64,000 nucleotides of DNA from Ctena decussata (Eukaryota > Mollusca > Bivalvia > Lucinida > Lucinidae): assembly GCA_963989385.1 (NCBI GenBank), contig OZ022508.1:53731087-53795086 (forward strand), written 5' to 3'. Position numbers and translations under genes: made by a program. Of this stretch, positions 13,848 through 24,771 are shown in pieces (the first letter of the stretch is position 1; the number at the start of each line of letters is the position of its first letter). The notes under the pieces were generated by a model. It had not been told where the DNA came from. It saw only the letters and a list, made by a program, of their open reading frames with translations, and ran no database searches.

Positions 13848-14102
13848 ATGCAAATGTATCTACTTTTAGGAATAACAACTCTGCTAGTTTTGCTCTACTT
13901 CCTTTCTCATTATGCGATTTCGTTGCCAGTTTATTATAAAGTCACTGATGAAGCTTTATTAGCAAAAACTACGGTAATCACGTATAAACAAAACAGGCAC
14001 ACTATTCAAGTTGAAATACCACAAAGTGAAAAAAATAATGTGATGAGAAACAAATTCAGACTGTCATGCAATTTGATCGACGCTTACAAAACTTCAGGTT
14101 GA
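13848..14102 (+). CDS. Small open frame with N-terminal hydrophobic segment (doubtful)
   Basis: 84 codons beginning MQMYLLLGITTLLVLLYFLS, a plausible signal or membrane anchor, followed by a polar 60-residue part with no recognised domain. It overlaps the end of a tandem repeat. No donor, promoter or homologue can be shown, so it may be chance. Confidence 0.15.
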   Translation: MQMYLLLGITTLLVLLYFLSHYAISLPVYYKVTDEALLAKTTVITYKQNRHTIQVEIPQSEKNNVMRNKFRLSCNLIDAYKTSG

Positions 14103-14660
14103 TTCGAAAATTGATTGTAGGTGGATTTATGCATACATGGCGCACTTCCTCTACGTACTCGTATGCTATTCTTGGTCAAAATGTCAGCTGAAAATGCACA
14201 AAAGTACGCAGTAAAATGTAATCAATCGCTAATGATAAAATCGCATGCTAATCCGTATGCATTTTCTCAACTGATCCGTCAAAATATAGGATTTGCTTAC
14301 ACAGGTACCCGCCCTCTTTGTATGGTATACTTTACAAAACCAAAGCTCTTTAAGTTCAAAAGGCGAACAAACATGACAAAATTATCTTGAAATTAAATCA
14401 TAACCACATTACGATCCTAGGGCTAGTATAATCAAAAGCTTACAAAGTTTCAGATTTATTTGTCACAAACTGTGGAGGAAGTTGTGTTCAGAATGTACTG
14501 ACCCTCTGGACGGGACAGAACTGGAAAATCACATGAATCGATCGGAAACAATACTAGCCCTATTTCCACCTTTCTTTGAAACTGTGGGGACATATTATAC
14601 GTGATTAACATAGACAAACGAATTGCTTAAAACTGTCAAAATGTAATTGTTGAAATCTAT

Positions 14661-14896
14661 GAGCCACGACGCGAGAAAACCAACAAAGTGGTTGTGCGCC
14701 CAGCACAGACTCAGATCAGCCCGGGCATCCGCCCAGTCTGATCAGAGTCTTCGCTGTCCGCATGATGGTAGCTTAGACCCTTAGCTATCTTTTAAGCGCT
14801 AAGCAAAGAGTCTGATCAAAATGGGCGGATGAACAGGCTGATCTGGGTCTGCGCTGGGCGCACAACCACATTGTTGGTTTTCTCGTGTCGCGGCTC
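14661..14896. mobile_element. 235-bp palindromic MITE, copy 3
   Basis: Full length, with GAGCCACGACGCGAG at the left and CTCGTGTCGCGGCTC at the right. Both arms intact. Confidence 0.75.
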
Positions 14897-15390
14897 AATT
14901 ATTATAAGAAGAGGATCTTCAAGGTTCCGTTTCTCTTCCCTGAGAACCTAGCTCAATAACATATACATCAGAAACTTGGTAAGACGGATTTAAAATAAAA
15001 ATTTGTGTTGTAAGTTAAAAGATTAAAAATAACTGGACGGCTATAGGCTAAATGCCAATTAAACGTACCGATTGACAAGAGGAACTGAAAATTACCAAAA
15101 GAACTAAAGTTCTGAACCGATTAGCAAAAACACAGTTCTTTAGTAGAGGTTAATGCAAGAACATTTTTGCATGTTTTAACTGTTTAACCCTTTGGCTTTG
15201 TTTAACCCTTTGGCATTTTTTCATCCTTTGCCATTTTCAGCATTTAGGTTGCTATGACAGCCATGTCTATAAAGTTCTGCTGCCAAAACGATTTGTCTGA
15301 CGTTAGGTTATCAAAACGATATTTCAAATGAAGGTCTTTATCATATGACGTCGCATCTGAGAGTGTAATAAAGCCATGCATTAAAAACGA

Positions 15391-15408
15391 TAATCCACTA
15401 GTGGATTA
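15391..15408. repeat. Perfect 18-bp palindrome
   Basis: TAATCCACTAGTGGATTA reads the same on both strands. It may mark the edge of a decayed palindromic element. Confidence 0.5.
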
Positions 15409-15534
15409 AATATGCAAATTACGTCGTAACGTCATGCGTTGACGTCCATAAAAAGGTCGAGTTTTCTAATGGCGAGATCGCGACGTTTTAGTGGAAAATT
15501 TGCTAATAAAATGCGATTTTAGTGTCATATGATA

Positions 15535-15688
15535 AATAGAATCTTGCACTCGTGCTCCTGTATTATTGAATTTATTAAACTCGTTGGGGAAAAGATAAGA
15601 TGCTCGGCATAGCCTCGAATCTTATTTTTTTCCCAACTCGTTTAATAAATTCAATAATACATGAGCACTCATGTAAGATCCTCTATAT
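15535..15688. repeat. Fold-back repeat with long arms
   Basis: GTATTATTGAATTTATTAAA then CTCGTTGGG pairs with the inverted copy (CCCAACTCGTTTAATAAATT) at 15632-15660; outer GAATCTTGCACT pairs with AGTCATGTAAGATC-like sequence. Confidence 0.6.
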
Positions 15689-15887
15689 CACTGTATCCGC
15701 AACGATAAGGCAATAACAGTAAATTTGCCACTGACAGCCAATGACAACTTCATCTAACTTAGAACTAGGCGCGATCTTCACCCTTTCAAATACTATCAAC
15801 AGCTTTTCTTTGATGCCTTTATCATTAAATTATGTTCCCTTCATGAATAACAATTTTTCAAATGTGAGCATTTAGGAAAGAAAGTTT

Positions 15888-16807
15888 ACTGCAAGGATCT
15901 GCTGCCATTGTGCAAAAAGAGCACTATCTATTTTCTATTCTATCCCATGACCTTCTTCTGTCTCCTTTCACTGTGCCCTGTAGAATAGACTTTGCTAAAC
16001 CAGAAGACATTGAGGCATGGTCAAACAACCTGAGGTTTCGTTTTTTGACCAGAGTCAGGAGTGCATCATATTCTCCAATAGCTGCTTGGATCTTTCTGCA
16101 TGGTCCTTGTACGAAATGTTCAGAACCTTCGGTAGCATGTCATCTCAAAGGCTTGCGTTCTTTTCTCTAACTCTGCTGTCAAGGTCCACGATTCAAAGGC
16201 ATAGAGAAATATGGAAATGACAAGTGAGCGCATAAGTTTTACCTTTGATCCAAGAGATATGTTGTTATCTCTCCAAATTGGCTTCAGCTTTGTAAGAGCT
16301 GAAGTGGCTTGTGCATCCTTGAGAGAGCCTCCTGTTTAGAGCCATCATCTGAGACAACTGCTCCAAGGTATTCGAAGCTTGTTAGCTTCTGCCGTTTTGC
16401 CTTGATCTCCCTCTGGTGCCATTGGCGCTGTTTGTCATCAGTCTGGTCTTCTCAGCACTGATCTCCTTCTTAGACCTTGTGCAGGTTTTGTCGAGACTGT
16501 CAACTAGGGCTTCTAGTTCCTGCTTTTCCTCAGCTGGAGCATCTATGTCATCGGCAAACCGCAAATTGGTAATATTTCTGCCGCCTATGCTAACCTTCCC
16601 GTCATGTTCTTCCAGAGCATCAGACATGATCTATTTGAGAAAAATGTTGAAGAGGGTGGGTGACAAAAGACATCCGTGCCTTACTCCAACTGCTGTTCTG
16701 AACCATTCTCCCATGCTGCCATTCATCAGGACTGCACTTGTAGCCTTGTCGTAGAGCTGCTAAATGGTGCGCACAAGATCTGCACTGATGTTGTCCTTTC
16801 GCATGCA
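15888..16807 (-). pseudogene. LINE reverse transcriptase 3' part, RTE-like (broken)
   Basis: Minus-strand translation gives RT palm blocks: MNGSMGEWFRTAVG, CLLSPTLFNIFLK, the FADDID catalytic motif near 16545, and SAEKTRLMTNSAN. In-frame stops and frame changes show it is dead. The 3' part carries the C-terminal region found in this LINE family in bivalves. The fragment ends abruptly near 16807, where an endonuclease fragment begins on the opposite strand. Confidence 0.75.
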
Positions 16808-17540
16808 ATGGACCGGTATTACTGGAACATACTGGGGCCCTGTGAGATGCACTGGAAAAACCTTTGGCGAGACGCCAACAGATGATGGATACAAGGTTTA
16901 TTTCAGTGGAGAAGAGGACAGGCATGAGTATGGGGATTTCTTGTGCTTTAGGACATGGTGAGTGCTGTCTTGGGATGCCGACCGGTCTCCAGCAGACTGG
17001 TCTCAATCCGCGAGAGAGCAGCTCCTTTTAATATCGCCATCATACAGGTTTATGCACCAACATCTGTGTATGATGACATTAGGGTCGACCACTTCTATCA
17101 GCAACTCCAGGAAATCATAGACCAAACACCAAAGAAGGACATTCTGGTTGTACAAGGGGATTGGAATGCTAAAATTGGGAAGGATCACAGGCAGTCTGGA
17201 CAGACAACTGTGGATCCTTTTGCAATGCCGGGACAAATGAGAGAGGTCTCAGACCTTGCAACCTTTAACAGCCTAGTACATGTAGTAACAAACACCCTTG
17301 GTCCTCACAAACCATCCAGATTATGACGTGACGCCGCCCAGATGGAAAACATTACAATCAGATTGATAAAATCTTGGTGGGGAGCGCTTCAGGTCAGTAA
17401 TCAACATCAGCAGGACAAGGAGCTTTCCTGGAGCAGACATAGGAAGTGACCATGAGTTCGTCTAAAGAAGGCAAGAAAGCCAACCATGCCAAGACTGACG
17501 TTTGATCTTGAGAAGTTAAGGGACCCTTCCATCAAATCAA
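16808..17540 (+). pseudogene. LINE endonuclease fragment (inverted relative to its RT)
   Basis: Plus-strand translation shows an APE-type endonuclease: IIQVYAPTSVYDD, VVQGDWNAKIGKDH, NQIDKILVGSAS and SFPGADIGSDHEFV, then MPRLTFDLEKLRDPSI. Frameshifts and stops are present. This is the upstream half of the same LINE family as the RT at 15888-16807, but on the opposite strand with its N-terminal end at the junction, the arrangement left by twin priming. About 0.8 kb of the middle is missing. Confidence 0.72.
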
Positions 17541-17780
17541 AATACGGCCTTTTTTCATTAATTTTGTCCTGGGAAATCAGAGGATATATTCTGAGAAATT
17601 AGAAATAGTTGTTAGATTTAGACTTAAATCTTTAGATTTAAATATTTATTTAATTAAGACTTTTACTCTAGATCATTTCATTTTAAATTATTTATTTCAT
17701 ATTTGATATTAATCCGTCTTTTATAAAATTTAAGAAATTACAGTGTGCATTTCTCTGGCTTTCGTCACCAGATATTATCA

Positions 17781-17826
17781 GGGTCACTGATGAGGCTTGC
17801 ATAGCCGAAACTACGAAGTTTAGCCC
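17781..17826 (+). ncRNA. Hammerhead ribozyme motif, type I (copy A)
   Basis: All conserved core positions are present: CTGATGA at 17787-17793 and GAAA at 17807-17810. Stem II is GGCT/AGCC with loop TGCAT. Short stem III is ACT/AGT with loop ACGA, followed by U17 (GUU cleavage triplet). Stem I pairs GGGTCA (17781-17786) with TAGCCC (17821-17826) with one mismatch and one G-U. GUU is less usual than GUC but allowed by the NUH rule. Copy A sits in the first unit of a tandem array. Confidence 0.7.
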
Positions 17827-18274
17827 ATGTTCCTTCTGTTGACTGTCATACCATATTACCTATTTTATGTCAGACTGACCTCAATCAAAACCTGCATTTC
17901 TTCACTGTGCTTTTGAAGAAACACTTTCTGATTTTATTTGACTTCACTTCAGCTGGTATTGTGCCGTGTGGCGGCCGTAAAAAGTCTCCCTTCTGTACCT
18001 TAGTTGAAATTTTGATTTAATAAAATATTGTTTAAACCAAAAAGTCTCCCCATGCATCATCCATAGTATAGATTTTATATTGTTTTCTTTGAGATCAGAG
18101 GATATACTCTGAGAAATCAGAAATGTTTGATTGGATAAGACTCTTATTCTAGATTATATCTTTTTAAATTATTTCGACCAGTTTTGATATTAATCGGTCT
18201 TTGAATCGACTGCCTTTATAAATTAAGAAATTACAGTGTACTTTTCTCTGGGTTTCGACCCCAGATATTCTCAA

Positions 18275-18322
18275 AGTCACTGATCAGGCTTGAATAGCCG
18301 AAACTTAGACTGAAGTCTGGCT
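18275..18322 (+). ncRNA. Hammerhead ribozyme motif, type I (copy B, core mutated)
   Basis: Best stems of the set: stem I AGTCA/TGGCT (five pairs including one G-U), stem II GGCT/AGCC, stem III ACTT/AAGT with a six-base loop and a canonical GUC triplet at 18315-18317. The core reads CTGATCA, so the general-acid G8 is C; self-cleavage should be lost. Confidence 0.65.
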
Positions 18323-18654
18323 CCTGTTCCCCTGTTTAATGTGTTTTCCGCTTTTAAATAAAGTCTAAGATTTTAATTTGACTTCAATGCAGCTGGTATT
18401 GTGTAGTCTGGTGGTCGTAAAGGTCTCCTCGTACACCATACGTAGTGCCAATTATATTTCATTTTTCTCTTTTGAGATAAATGGATATATTCTGAGAAAT
18501 TAAAAATGCTTAATGAGTTTTGACTCTCATTCTAGATATCTTTTTTAAGTATTTGAATCTTACTTAATATTAATCGGTATTTAAAGCGACCGGCCTTTTA
18601 AAATTAAGAAATTAAAGTGTGTATTTCTCTCGCTTTCGTTACTAGATATTGTCA

Positions 18655-18703
18655 TGGTCACTGATGAGGCTTGAATAGCCAAAACTTAGAATTAAGACCA
18701 TGT
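18655..18703 (+). ncRNA. Degenerate hammerhead ribozyme motif (copy C)
   Basis: CTGATGA (18661-18667) and stem II GGCT/AGCC are kept, but GAAAC is AAAAC (G12 lost) and the cleavage triplet is damaged. Stem I can still pair ATGGTC with GACCAT. Probably an inactive relic of the same repeat. Confidence 0.5.
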
Positions 18704-18880
18704 TTCTTCTTTTGAATGTGGGCTCTCTGCTCTTGAAGAAACCCTTTAAGATTTTAATTTGCGAAAAATAGGGATAGTCAAGCTATGCTTGGGGGTTTCA
18801 AAACGCAAGAGCCCACAATATTTGCGATTGCATCACTTTAGCAGGTGCTGTCAGATAACTTTTCTGCCAGTAATTCAAGT

Positions 18881-19116
18881 GAGCCGCGACACGAGAAAAC
18901 CGACAATGTGGTTGTGCGCCCAGCGCAGACTAAGATCAGCCTCGGCATCCGCCCAGTCTGTTCAGAGTCTTCGCTGTCCGCATGGAGGTAGCTTAGGCCC
19001 TTAGCTACCCTTTAAGCCCAAAGCGAAGATTCTGATCAGACTGGGCGGATGCCCAGGCTGATCTGAGTCTGCGCTGGGCGCACTACCACTTTGTTGGTTT
19101 TCTCGTGTCGCGGCTC
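18881..19116. mobile_element. 235-bp palindromic MITE, copy 4, flanked by AAGT
   Basis: Full length and little diverged. AAGT is found on both outer edges (18877-18880 and 19117-19120), a possible 4-bp target duplication; other copies do not confirm the length. Confidence 0.75.
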
Positions 19117-19787
19117 AAGTGTTTTACGCTCCAATTCTACCAGCTGTTTTTCATTGCCCAGACTTGCAAAGCTTACTTACATGAACAAATTGGAAACGTA
19201 TGAATTTATTTCTCCACATTCAAGCGAAAAACATCATTTGTCACCGCGCAATAAACCGTCGAATGTAATCATGAAACCGATTACTGCAAGAGTTAATGAT
19301 GACAGTGCGGTTAGAACAGCATCATGACGAAACATGTCTAGTGACATATGCAAGTCGTGCATGGCCTAATCACTCCTGCGCATGCGCGTAGACCTGATTA
19401 GGGTTTTCGAGTTCACTCACAAAAATAGTTTGAATTCGTTGTTTTCCGAAGTGCAATATGCATTTAATAATTAGTTTCCCCTACAGTGCCAGTCAGTTTT
19501 ATAAGAACACATTCGCATTTTGTCACGACGCGTCGTATATATCACGGTTGCGGAAAAAAGTTAGGTAATCCGTCTTTTTTGGTCGAAAACAAATTCAGTT
19601 CGATTTTCATTAGTTGTCTTATGTTTTTGGCATCCAGTTAATTCTATGGCCCTGTTTCTGTCTGTTACTTTCTGATATAACTTCTGTACAAGTACTAGGT
19701 ATTGCTATATTGGTCAGTTGTCTTCTGCTTTTTTTCGCGCATAAAGGACTAAAACAGTTGTGGCAGTACAGCTGATTTAATCCTATA

Positions 19788-19866
19788 TGCGCACAAACAA
19801 AAGAAAAAATGGCTCAATAGATCGGATTGATATATTGAGCCATTTTTTCTCCTTTTTTTGCGCATA
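19788..19866. repeat. Hairpin-forming repeat
   Basis: GAAAAAATGGCTCAATA pairs with TATTGAGCCATTTTTTC; outer TGCGCA pairs with TGCGCA. A long A-run follows at about 19886-19917. Confidence 0.5.
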
Positions 19867-20034
19867 CAAAAAAAAAACAACATAAAAACAAAAGAAAAAA
19901 AAAAAAAAAAAAAAAAACAGACCACAATATTATGTCTGCAAAATTTCAAAAACCGTTTCTGTTCAAGCAGATAATGAGAATTTTTTTCCGTTGCAGTTTC
20001 CCTTTGTAAAACTATCGTATTTATTCGGTTATAA

Positions 20035-20190
20035 GACGGTAGTTTATCTTTCCAAATTTACAAGAAAATATGTAAATCTGTCTTGTGTAATTCGGCTTTC
20101 AAATACTTAAAAGATCTCAACACGTCTTACAAGACGGATCAAGACCTTCGAGATTATTTTGGCAGGTAAGTGGGTGGTCGTAGTCGGGCA
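20035..20190. repeat. Second copy of the 13.3-kb hairpin repeat
   Basis: AATATGTAAATCTGTCTTGT, GTGTAATTCGGC and the GTCTTACAAGAC hairpin match 13318-13480. It ends just before the dispersed hammerhead repeat. Confidence 0.45.
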
Positions 20191-20244
20191 ATGGTGCTGC
20201 GTATTTTCCAGTGCCAGGGCGTCCTACTTACTTGGATAATAGTA

Positions 20245-20500
20245 GGCCAATTTTCGATTGGTTAAGACTCATATTCTAGATCATCGCTTTTAATCGTTTT
20301 ATCCAGCTTTTTTATCAATCAGTCTTTGAAACGACTGCCTTATTGACATTAAGAAATTACAGTGTGCTCTTCTCTGGTTTTCGTCATCAGGTAGTTTCAG
20401 GGTCACTGATGAGGCTTGAATAGCCGAAACTTCGAAATATGGCCTATACTCCTTCTTTTTAATTTATTCTCTTCTCTTAAAGGAACTCTTTACGACTTTG
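20245..20500 (+). repeat. Dispersed copy of the hammerhead-bearing repeat
   Basis: Shares TTGGTTAAGACTCATATTCTAGATCAT, here noted only as a block at 20258-20284, plus AAGAAATTACAGTGTG and the ribozyme, with the array units at 17.5-18.8 kb. Confidence 0.6.
20400..20445 (+). ncRNA. Hammerhead ribozyme motif, type I (copy D, dispersed)
   Basis: Intact core CTGATGA (20406-20412) and GAAA (20426-20429), stem II GGCT/AGCC with loop TGAAT, stem I GGGTCA with TGGCCT (six pairs including G-U), cleavage triplet AUA at 20437-20439. Stem III ACTT/AAAT is weak, with one mismatch and a two-base loop. It lies about 1.7 kb from the array in a separate copy of the repeat. Confidence 0.65.
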
Positions 20501-20525
20501 GTTTAATTTATTTATTCTTTTTTAT

Positions 20526-21960
20526 GCCCCTGAATGGTGAGCTTATAGTCGCCGCTTTGTCCGCCCGTCTGTCCCGTCTGTACGTCCGTGTTTAAGTCCA
20601 TACGCCTGTGACTTTTTGTCCGCAGTACATATCTGAAAGCATTTGAAGGAACTCAATAAAACTTTACAGACTACAAGAGGGAAATGACAGAAAGTGCAGA
20701 GTACAAGAACCGTTACTCTATCACAAGTAATTACGAAGCTAGCTCCCTTCCTAGTTTTTTTACAGTATTTTACTTGTCCGCAGCATATCTCTGAAAGTAT
20801 TAAAGGGAGCTCAATAATCAGAGGACCCATGGTCCTATATCGCTCATCTGAGCACTGACAGAGGTTAAAAAAACTTTAAGTTGTCATACATGTAGCAACA
20901 AAACCACATGCACAACATCGATGAAACGATGTTGTGCATGTGGTTTTGTTGCTACATGTAACATGTAACACAATTTATGTAGAGGATGATATCACAAGCA
21001 TTTATGCAAAAAAGATTCAGCTTTATCCCCCTTTATGGCTTCTGAGAAAAAAAAAGATTTTTGGCAAACAAAAAAAATGAGAAGAAGATGTTTGGCAAAC
21101 AAAAAAAAAAAATGAAAATCTGGCCTTTCGTTTGTCATGGCAACCGATCAAAATAAGGGATTTAGGCAAAAATTCAGATGGCTGGTAGAGGACTACTCCA
21201 GGAACATTTCTGTAAAGCTTTTGTCAAAATATCTGCAGTAACACAGAAACAAATGCAATATTTCCAAATTCCTCATTGTAAGTCTGTGGAAACTCTAAGT
21301 TGCCATAGCAACAAATTCACGTCAGCAACGGTAAAATAAAAAAACAATTTAGGGAGAGACTTATGTCATTTACATGTATGCAAAGTATCGCCTTCATCCC
21401 TTTTATGGCTTTTGAGGAGAAGATTTTGTAAAAATTTTTTAAAAAAATTACCATTTATCTTGCCATGGCGACCAATCAAATTAGGCGATTTGGACAAAAT
21501 TCATATGTATCATACAGGACTACTCAAGAAACATTTTTATAGAAAAAAATCTAAATAGCTGGAGTGAGACAGCAAAAATTGCCAACTTTCACTTTCCCAT
21601 TTATTAGTCAGTGGAAACTATAAGTTGCCATAGCAACCAGAGTTCTTATGGGATTGAAAAAACAACAAAATAATTTATGTAGAGCCTAATGTCATTTACA
21701 TGTATGCAAAAAATCAGCTTCATACTTCTTATGCCTTCTGAGGAGAAGATTGTTGAATATTTTTTTCTAAAATTTACCCTATATTTTGCCATAGCAACCA
21801 ATCAAATTCAGCGGTTTAGTCAAAATTCAAATGACTCGTAGAGGACTACTCAAGAAACAGTTCTGTGGAAACAAAAATCCAAATAACTGCAGTGAGATAG
21901 CAAAAAATTGCCAATTTCAATTTTTCCCATTATAAGTCAATGGAAATTGTCGTTGTCGAT
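20526..21960. mobile_element. Tandem-repeat element with (TCCG)-type start
   Basis: Starts TATGCCCCTGAATGGTG followed by CCGCCCGTCTGTCCCGTCTG, then a block ending CATGGTCCTATATCGCTCAT. From about 20995 three diverged units of about 325 bp follow, each with GCCATAGCAAC, AGGACTACTCAAGAAACA and CATTTACATGTATGCAAA. The right end is not clear. May be two elements side by side. Confidence 0.5.
20887..20960. repeat. Perfect 34-bp inverted repeat
   Basis: Arms 20887-20920 and 20927-20960 are exact reverse complements separated by six bases (ATGAAA). Each arm contains CAACAAAACCACATGCACAA. Confidence 0.85.
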
Positions 21961-22529
21961 GACATTACATGTATGAGCCAAAATGGAATTACAAGCGTGA
22001 TCATACGATTTCTCTGACACGATTATATCAACTGAAGAACAGCGACACCATTTCATAAAAGTGATATACTTTAATTCAAAGAAATGTAAGCTTGGTAACG
22101 CATATACAGGTCTTAGGATGCTGTCAAATGGTTTTCCAACAAATCGATTTCAACAAAGAATTACTTCTTTGATTAGTTTTCCATCTAAACAGAAATACTA
22201 TTTATATAGTGAACGATGAACTGCATAGATTTTACAATATACATGTCATTTATTTCAAAGTCTAGGAAATCAAAAACAACTTTTGATAGCTTCAAACCTC
22301 GGAATCACTTCTAATCATGATGATCATGAAAAGGCCATGTGTCACGGCAACTTTAAAGTTGAGCAATTAAGCGTAAACAATAAAATATTCATTGACAGTA
22401 GCGTAGGTGAAAACAGCTTTCATTTAGAACGCAGGGCTTCTTACTTCATTTGCGCTTGACTTAGCTTACGTGGACATGAAAACCTTAACTCACGGGTACC
22501 TTAACAGGCACAGAACGTAACTCACAATT
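21961..22529. other. No feature recognised
   Basis: AT-rich DNA between the tandem-repeat element and SINE copy 1. Confidence 0.4.
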
Positions 22530-22790
22530 GCGCGTAGCGCAGTCGGTAGGGCGCCTGACTTGTAAGCCAGAGGTCCTTGGTTCAATACCCGGTCCGGCCG
22601 CTTACTTTCATTTCCCCTTCCGCTGATTCAAGAAGGGCAGTTGTCAGTTACTGGTGAAAGTAGGTGCACTTAGTATTGGAAAGTAGCCGCATAGAAGGTC
22701 TAAGCCTGCCCAGGAATAGTGTGGTTAGGTTAACTGACTGTCCCGACATGACCATAGCTGCTTACCGTGAACATTAAACGATAACACAAC
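22530..22790 (+). mobile_element. tRNA-Thr-derived SINE, copy 1
   Basis: tRNA-like head 22530-22601 with A-box TAGCGCAGTCGG, a TGT anticodon position and B-box GGTTCAATACC, followed by a body shared with the SINE at 48051-48322 (CTAAGCCTGCCCAGGAATAG, GTTAACTGAC, CCCGACATGACC). One B-box change and mismatches in the anticodon stem argue against a working tRNA. Confidence 0.7.
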
Positions 22791-22799
22791 ACTAATTCG

Positions 22800-24627
22800 A
22801 CATTGAATCAGCGGTGATTTAGATTCAACCTTGTCTGCCAGCTGGGACGCGTTGCGAACGGTCAGACTTTCAGACCAGTGCAAGCTGTCTGGATTGATAT
22901 TACTGTGAAATTCGTATTTGTCATAGGTATATGGTATAGGGGGTGAGGGTCAAATTTGGATCTGACCCCACAACACAACTAATGTTGATACTCAATGGCA
23001 TTAATTTTATCCCTGCCCACAAAATTACGTTTTGTCTCTACAAATTTGTCTAAATAGGATCTTAGTTATCAGGTACATGTATATGCAAATAAGCTGATAT
23101 CCTCCTTAGGTTGGCGGGAGTCGACCTTTTCCTGTCAATAGTGAACTGACTCAGCGGACTGTTTTTTTTTTTTTTTATATCATCATACAGTATACGAAAT
23201 ACGCACGCTGTATCCCACTAACGCATTCAGATAAGGTCACGCATACCTGCAAGTTAATATAAACACACACTAAGTATGTAAAATGTTTGTAAAATAAAGT
23301 CGTCGCTGTTAGGATTGTGCGTCTTCCTTCGCGAGACAATACTGCACTGATTCCAATATCAAACCAGTTATGATGTAGGAAAATTAACTATAATATCTGC
23401 TTATATATTTGTTAGTCGATTCGAAGCAAACTTTCCATTCTTTTTTAAAGCTGCCAGATAGAATGAAGACTATTATATTGTCACTTTGAGAGAAATTCAA
23501 ACGAAATTCAGGCTATATTTGTTTTTCTAAAAAGCCCCACAGGTCGTTGTAAGAGAGAGTTACCTGCCAAAAATCGACGACTATGATTGCTACCCGCGAC
23601 GGTCTAAGGGATGTCAACGCAGTCTCCAATATCATGTGCCGCATTTCCCTGTCCTAATAGATTATTCCCCTCTCTAGAGGTTCTCCTTTCTTTCGAGTGT
23701 ACCGCATCCACTAAACTGATGGTACTCGAATATTTTTACCACTTCAGTATTTCTAAACTAGCCTATCTCAGAAAAAGCTATGGTATTAACATAATATCTA
23801 CGTAAAGATATAATAAACTGTTCTTGCTCCATTCATTTCATCTAACACTGCTGGAATATAGCCTACAAAATTCTGATATGACTTGCACTTTGAAAGTGTT
23901 TAGGTAAATGGAAATATTTCTGAAACAGACTTCTCCTGAATATCAGATACGTCTAGATACTAACCCCCCAGTCCTGTAATCATCACACTTCGTTTTACCC
24001 TTAAAGCGCTAGAAAACACATGGATAAAACGAAACTCCAAAGGACCTTCGTCCCGAAGGCCAAGTTGACTTTTGTATAAACAGACAGGCTTATTGAAGAA
24101 CCTAACAGTGACATTTGGTACAATAGTATAACTGCCGGCTGCAAATCAAACAACAGACATGCATGCCTTGATTCGTAGCTCAAACAAGTTTGTCTGACTT
24201 AAATTGCAGACAAAGTAGCCGTTTCGGGCAAAGTAATGAATGCTTGTACAATTTGCTGTTGCAGTTTTCTTTATGAAAAGATGGGTCACAATGATTTAAT
24301 TATACAAAATTGGCCTCACAAGTCTTTCCATAAAGAGACGACACCAAATCAATTGTTAAGCGGAAAACTATGGCGAATCTGCCGTTGGCTTCCCTAGCCA
24401 CAGAGATTTCCGGTGAAAGGAAAAAAGGGGGTCATTGTATGAAATATACGGGCGTTTTTGTTTGCGGAAAATGGACTTTAAACCAGGACTGGTGTAATTT
24501 CAACGTAAACATATAATAAGAGATAGGTCAATGGCTTGAGCAGGGCATCATTCAAAGAAACAAAATTAAGAACAAGCTTAATGCATAGTTTAATTTGAGA
24601 GAAATAGGCTCAAACATGAGAGTCGAC
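22800..24627. other. No gene or repeat recognised
   Basis: Apart from a T-run near 23163-23176, nothing stands out. Open frames are short and lack splice or domain support. Confidence 0.45.
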
Positions 24628-24771
24628 CCTGTCAGACTCTTCGCTTAGCGCTAAAAGGGTAATTTAGGGCCTAAGCTACCTCCATGCGGACAGCCAAGAC
24701 TCTGATCAGACTGGGCGGATGCCCAGACTGATCTGAGTCTTCGCTGGGCGCACAGCCACTTTGTTGGTTTT
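24628..24771. mobile_element. 235-bp palindromic MITE, copy 5 (truncated)
   Basis: Keeps the right arm and centre (AGACTCTTCGCTTAGCGC to CTTTGTTGGTTTT); the left arm and right tip are missing. Confidence 0.65.

Larger units (their letters stand above)
17545..18765 (+). repeat. Tandem array of hammerhead-bearing repeat (3 units)
   Basis: Three diverged units share AAGAAATTACAGTGT near 17732, 18224 and 18605 (spacing about 490 and 380), then a CTGG/CCAG-type hairpin, the ribozyme motif, and a tail resembling TTTGACTTCAGCTGGTATTGTG. The first unit starts a few bases after the LINE endonuclease fragment ends. Such arrays are known for satellites and retrozymes that carry hammerheads. Confidence 0.7.

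Noticed and set aside
14121..14390. 89-codon frame after the 13848 frame
   Set aside because: It begins at a GTG, is separated by stops from the frame before, and shows no domain.
22530..22601. Functional tRNA-Thr gene
   Set aside because: Mismatches in the stems, an altered B-box, and a body shared with another SINE copy show it is a retroposon head.
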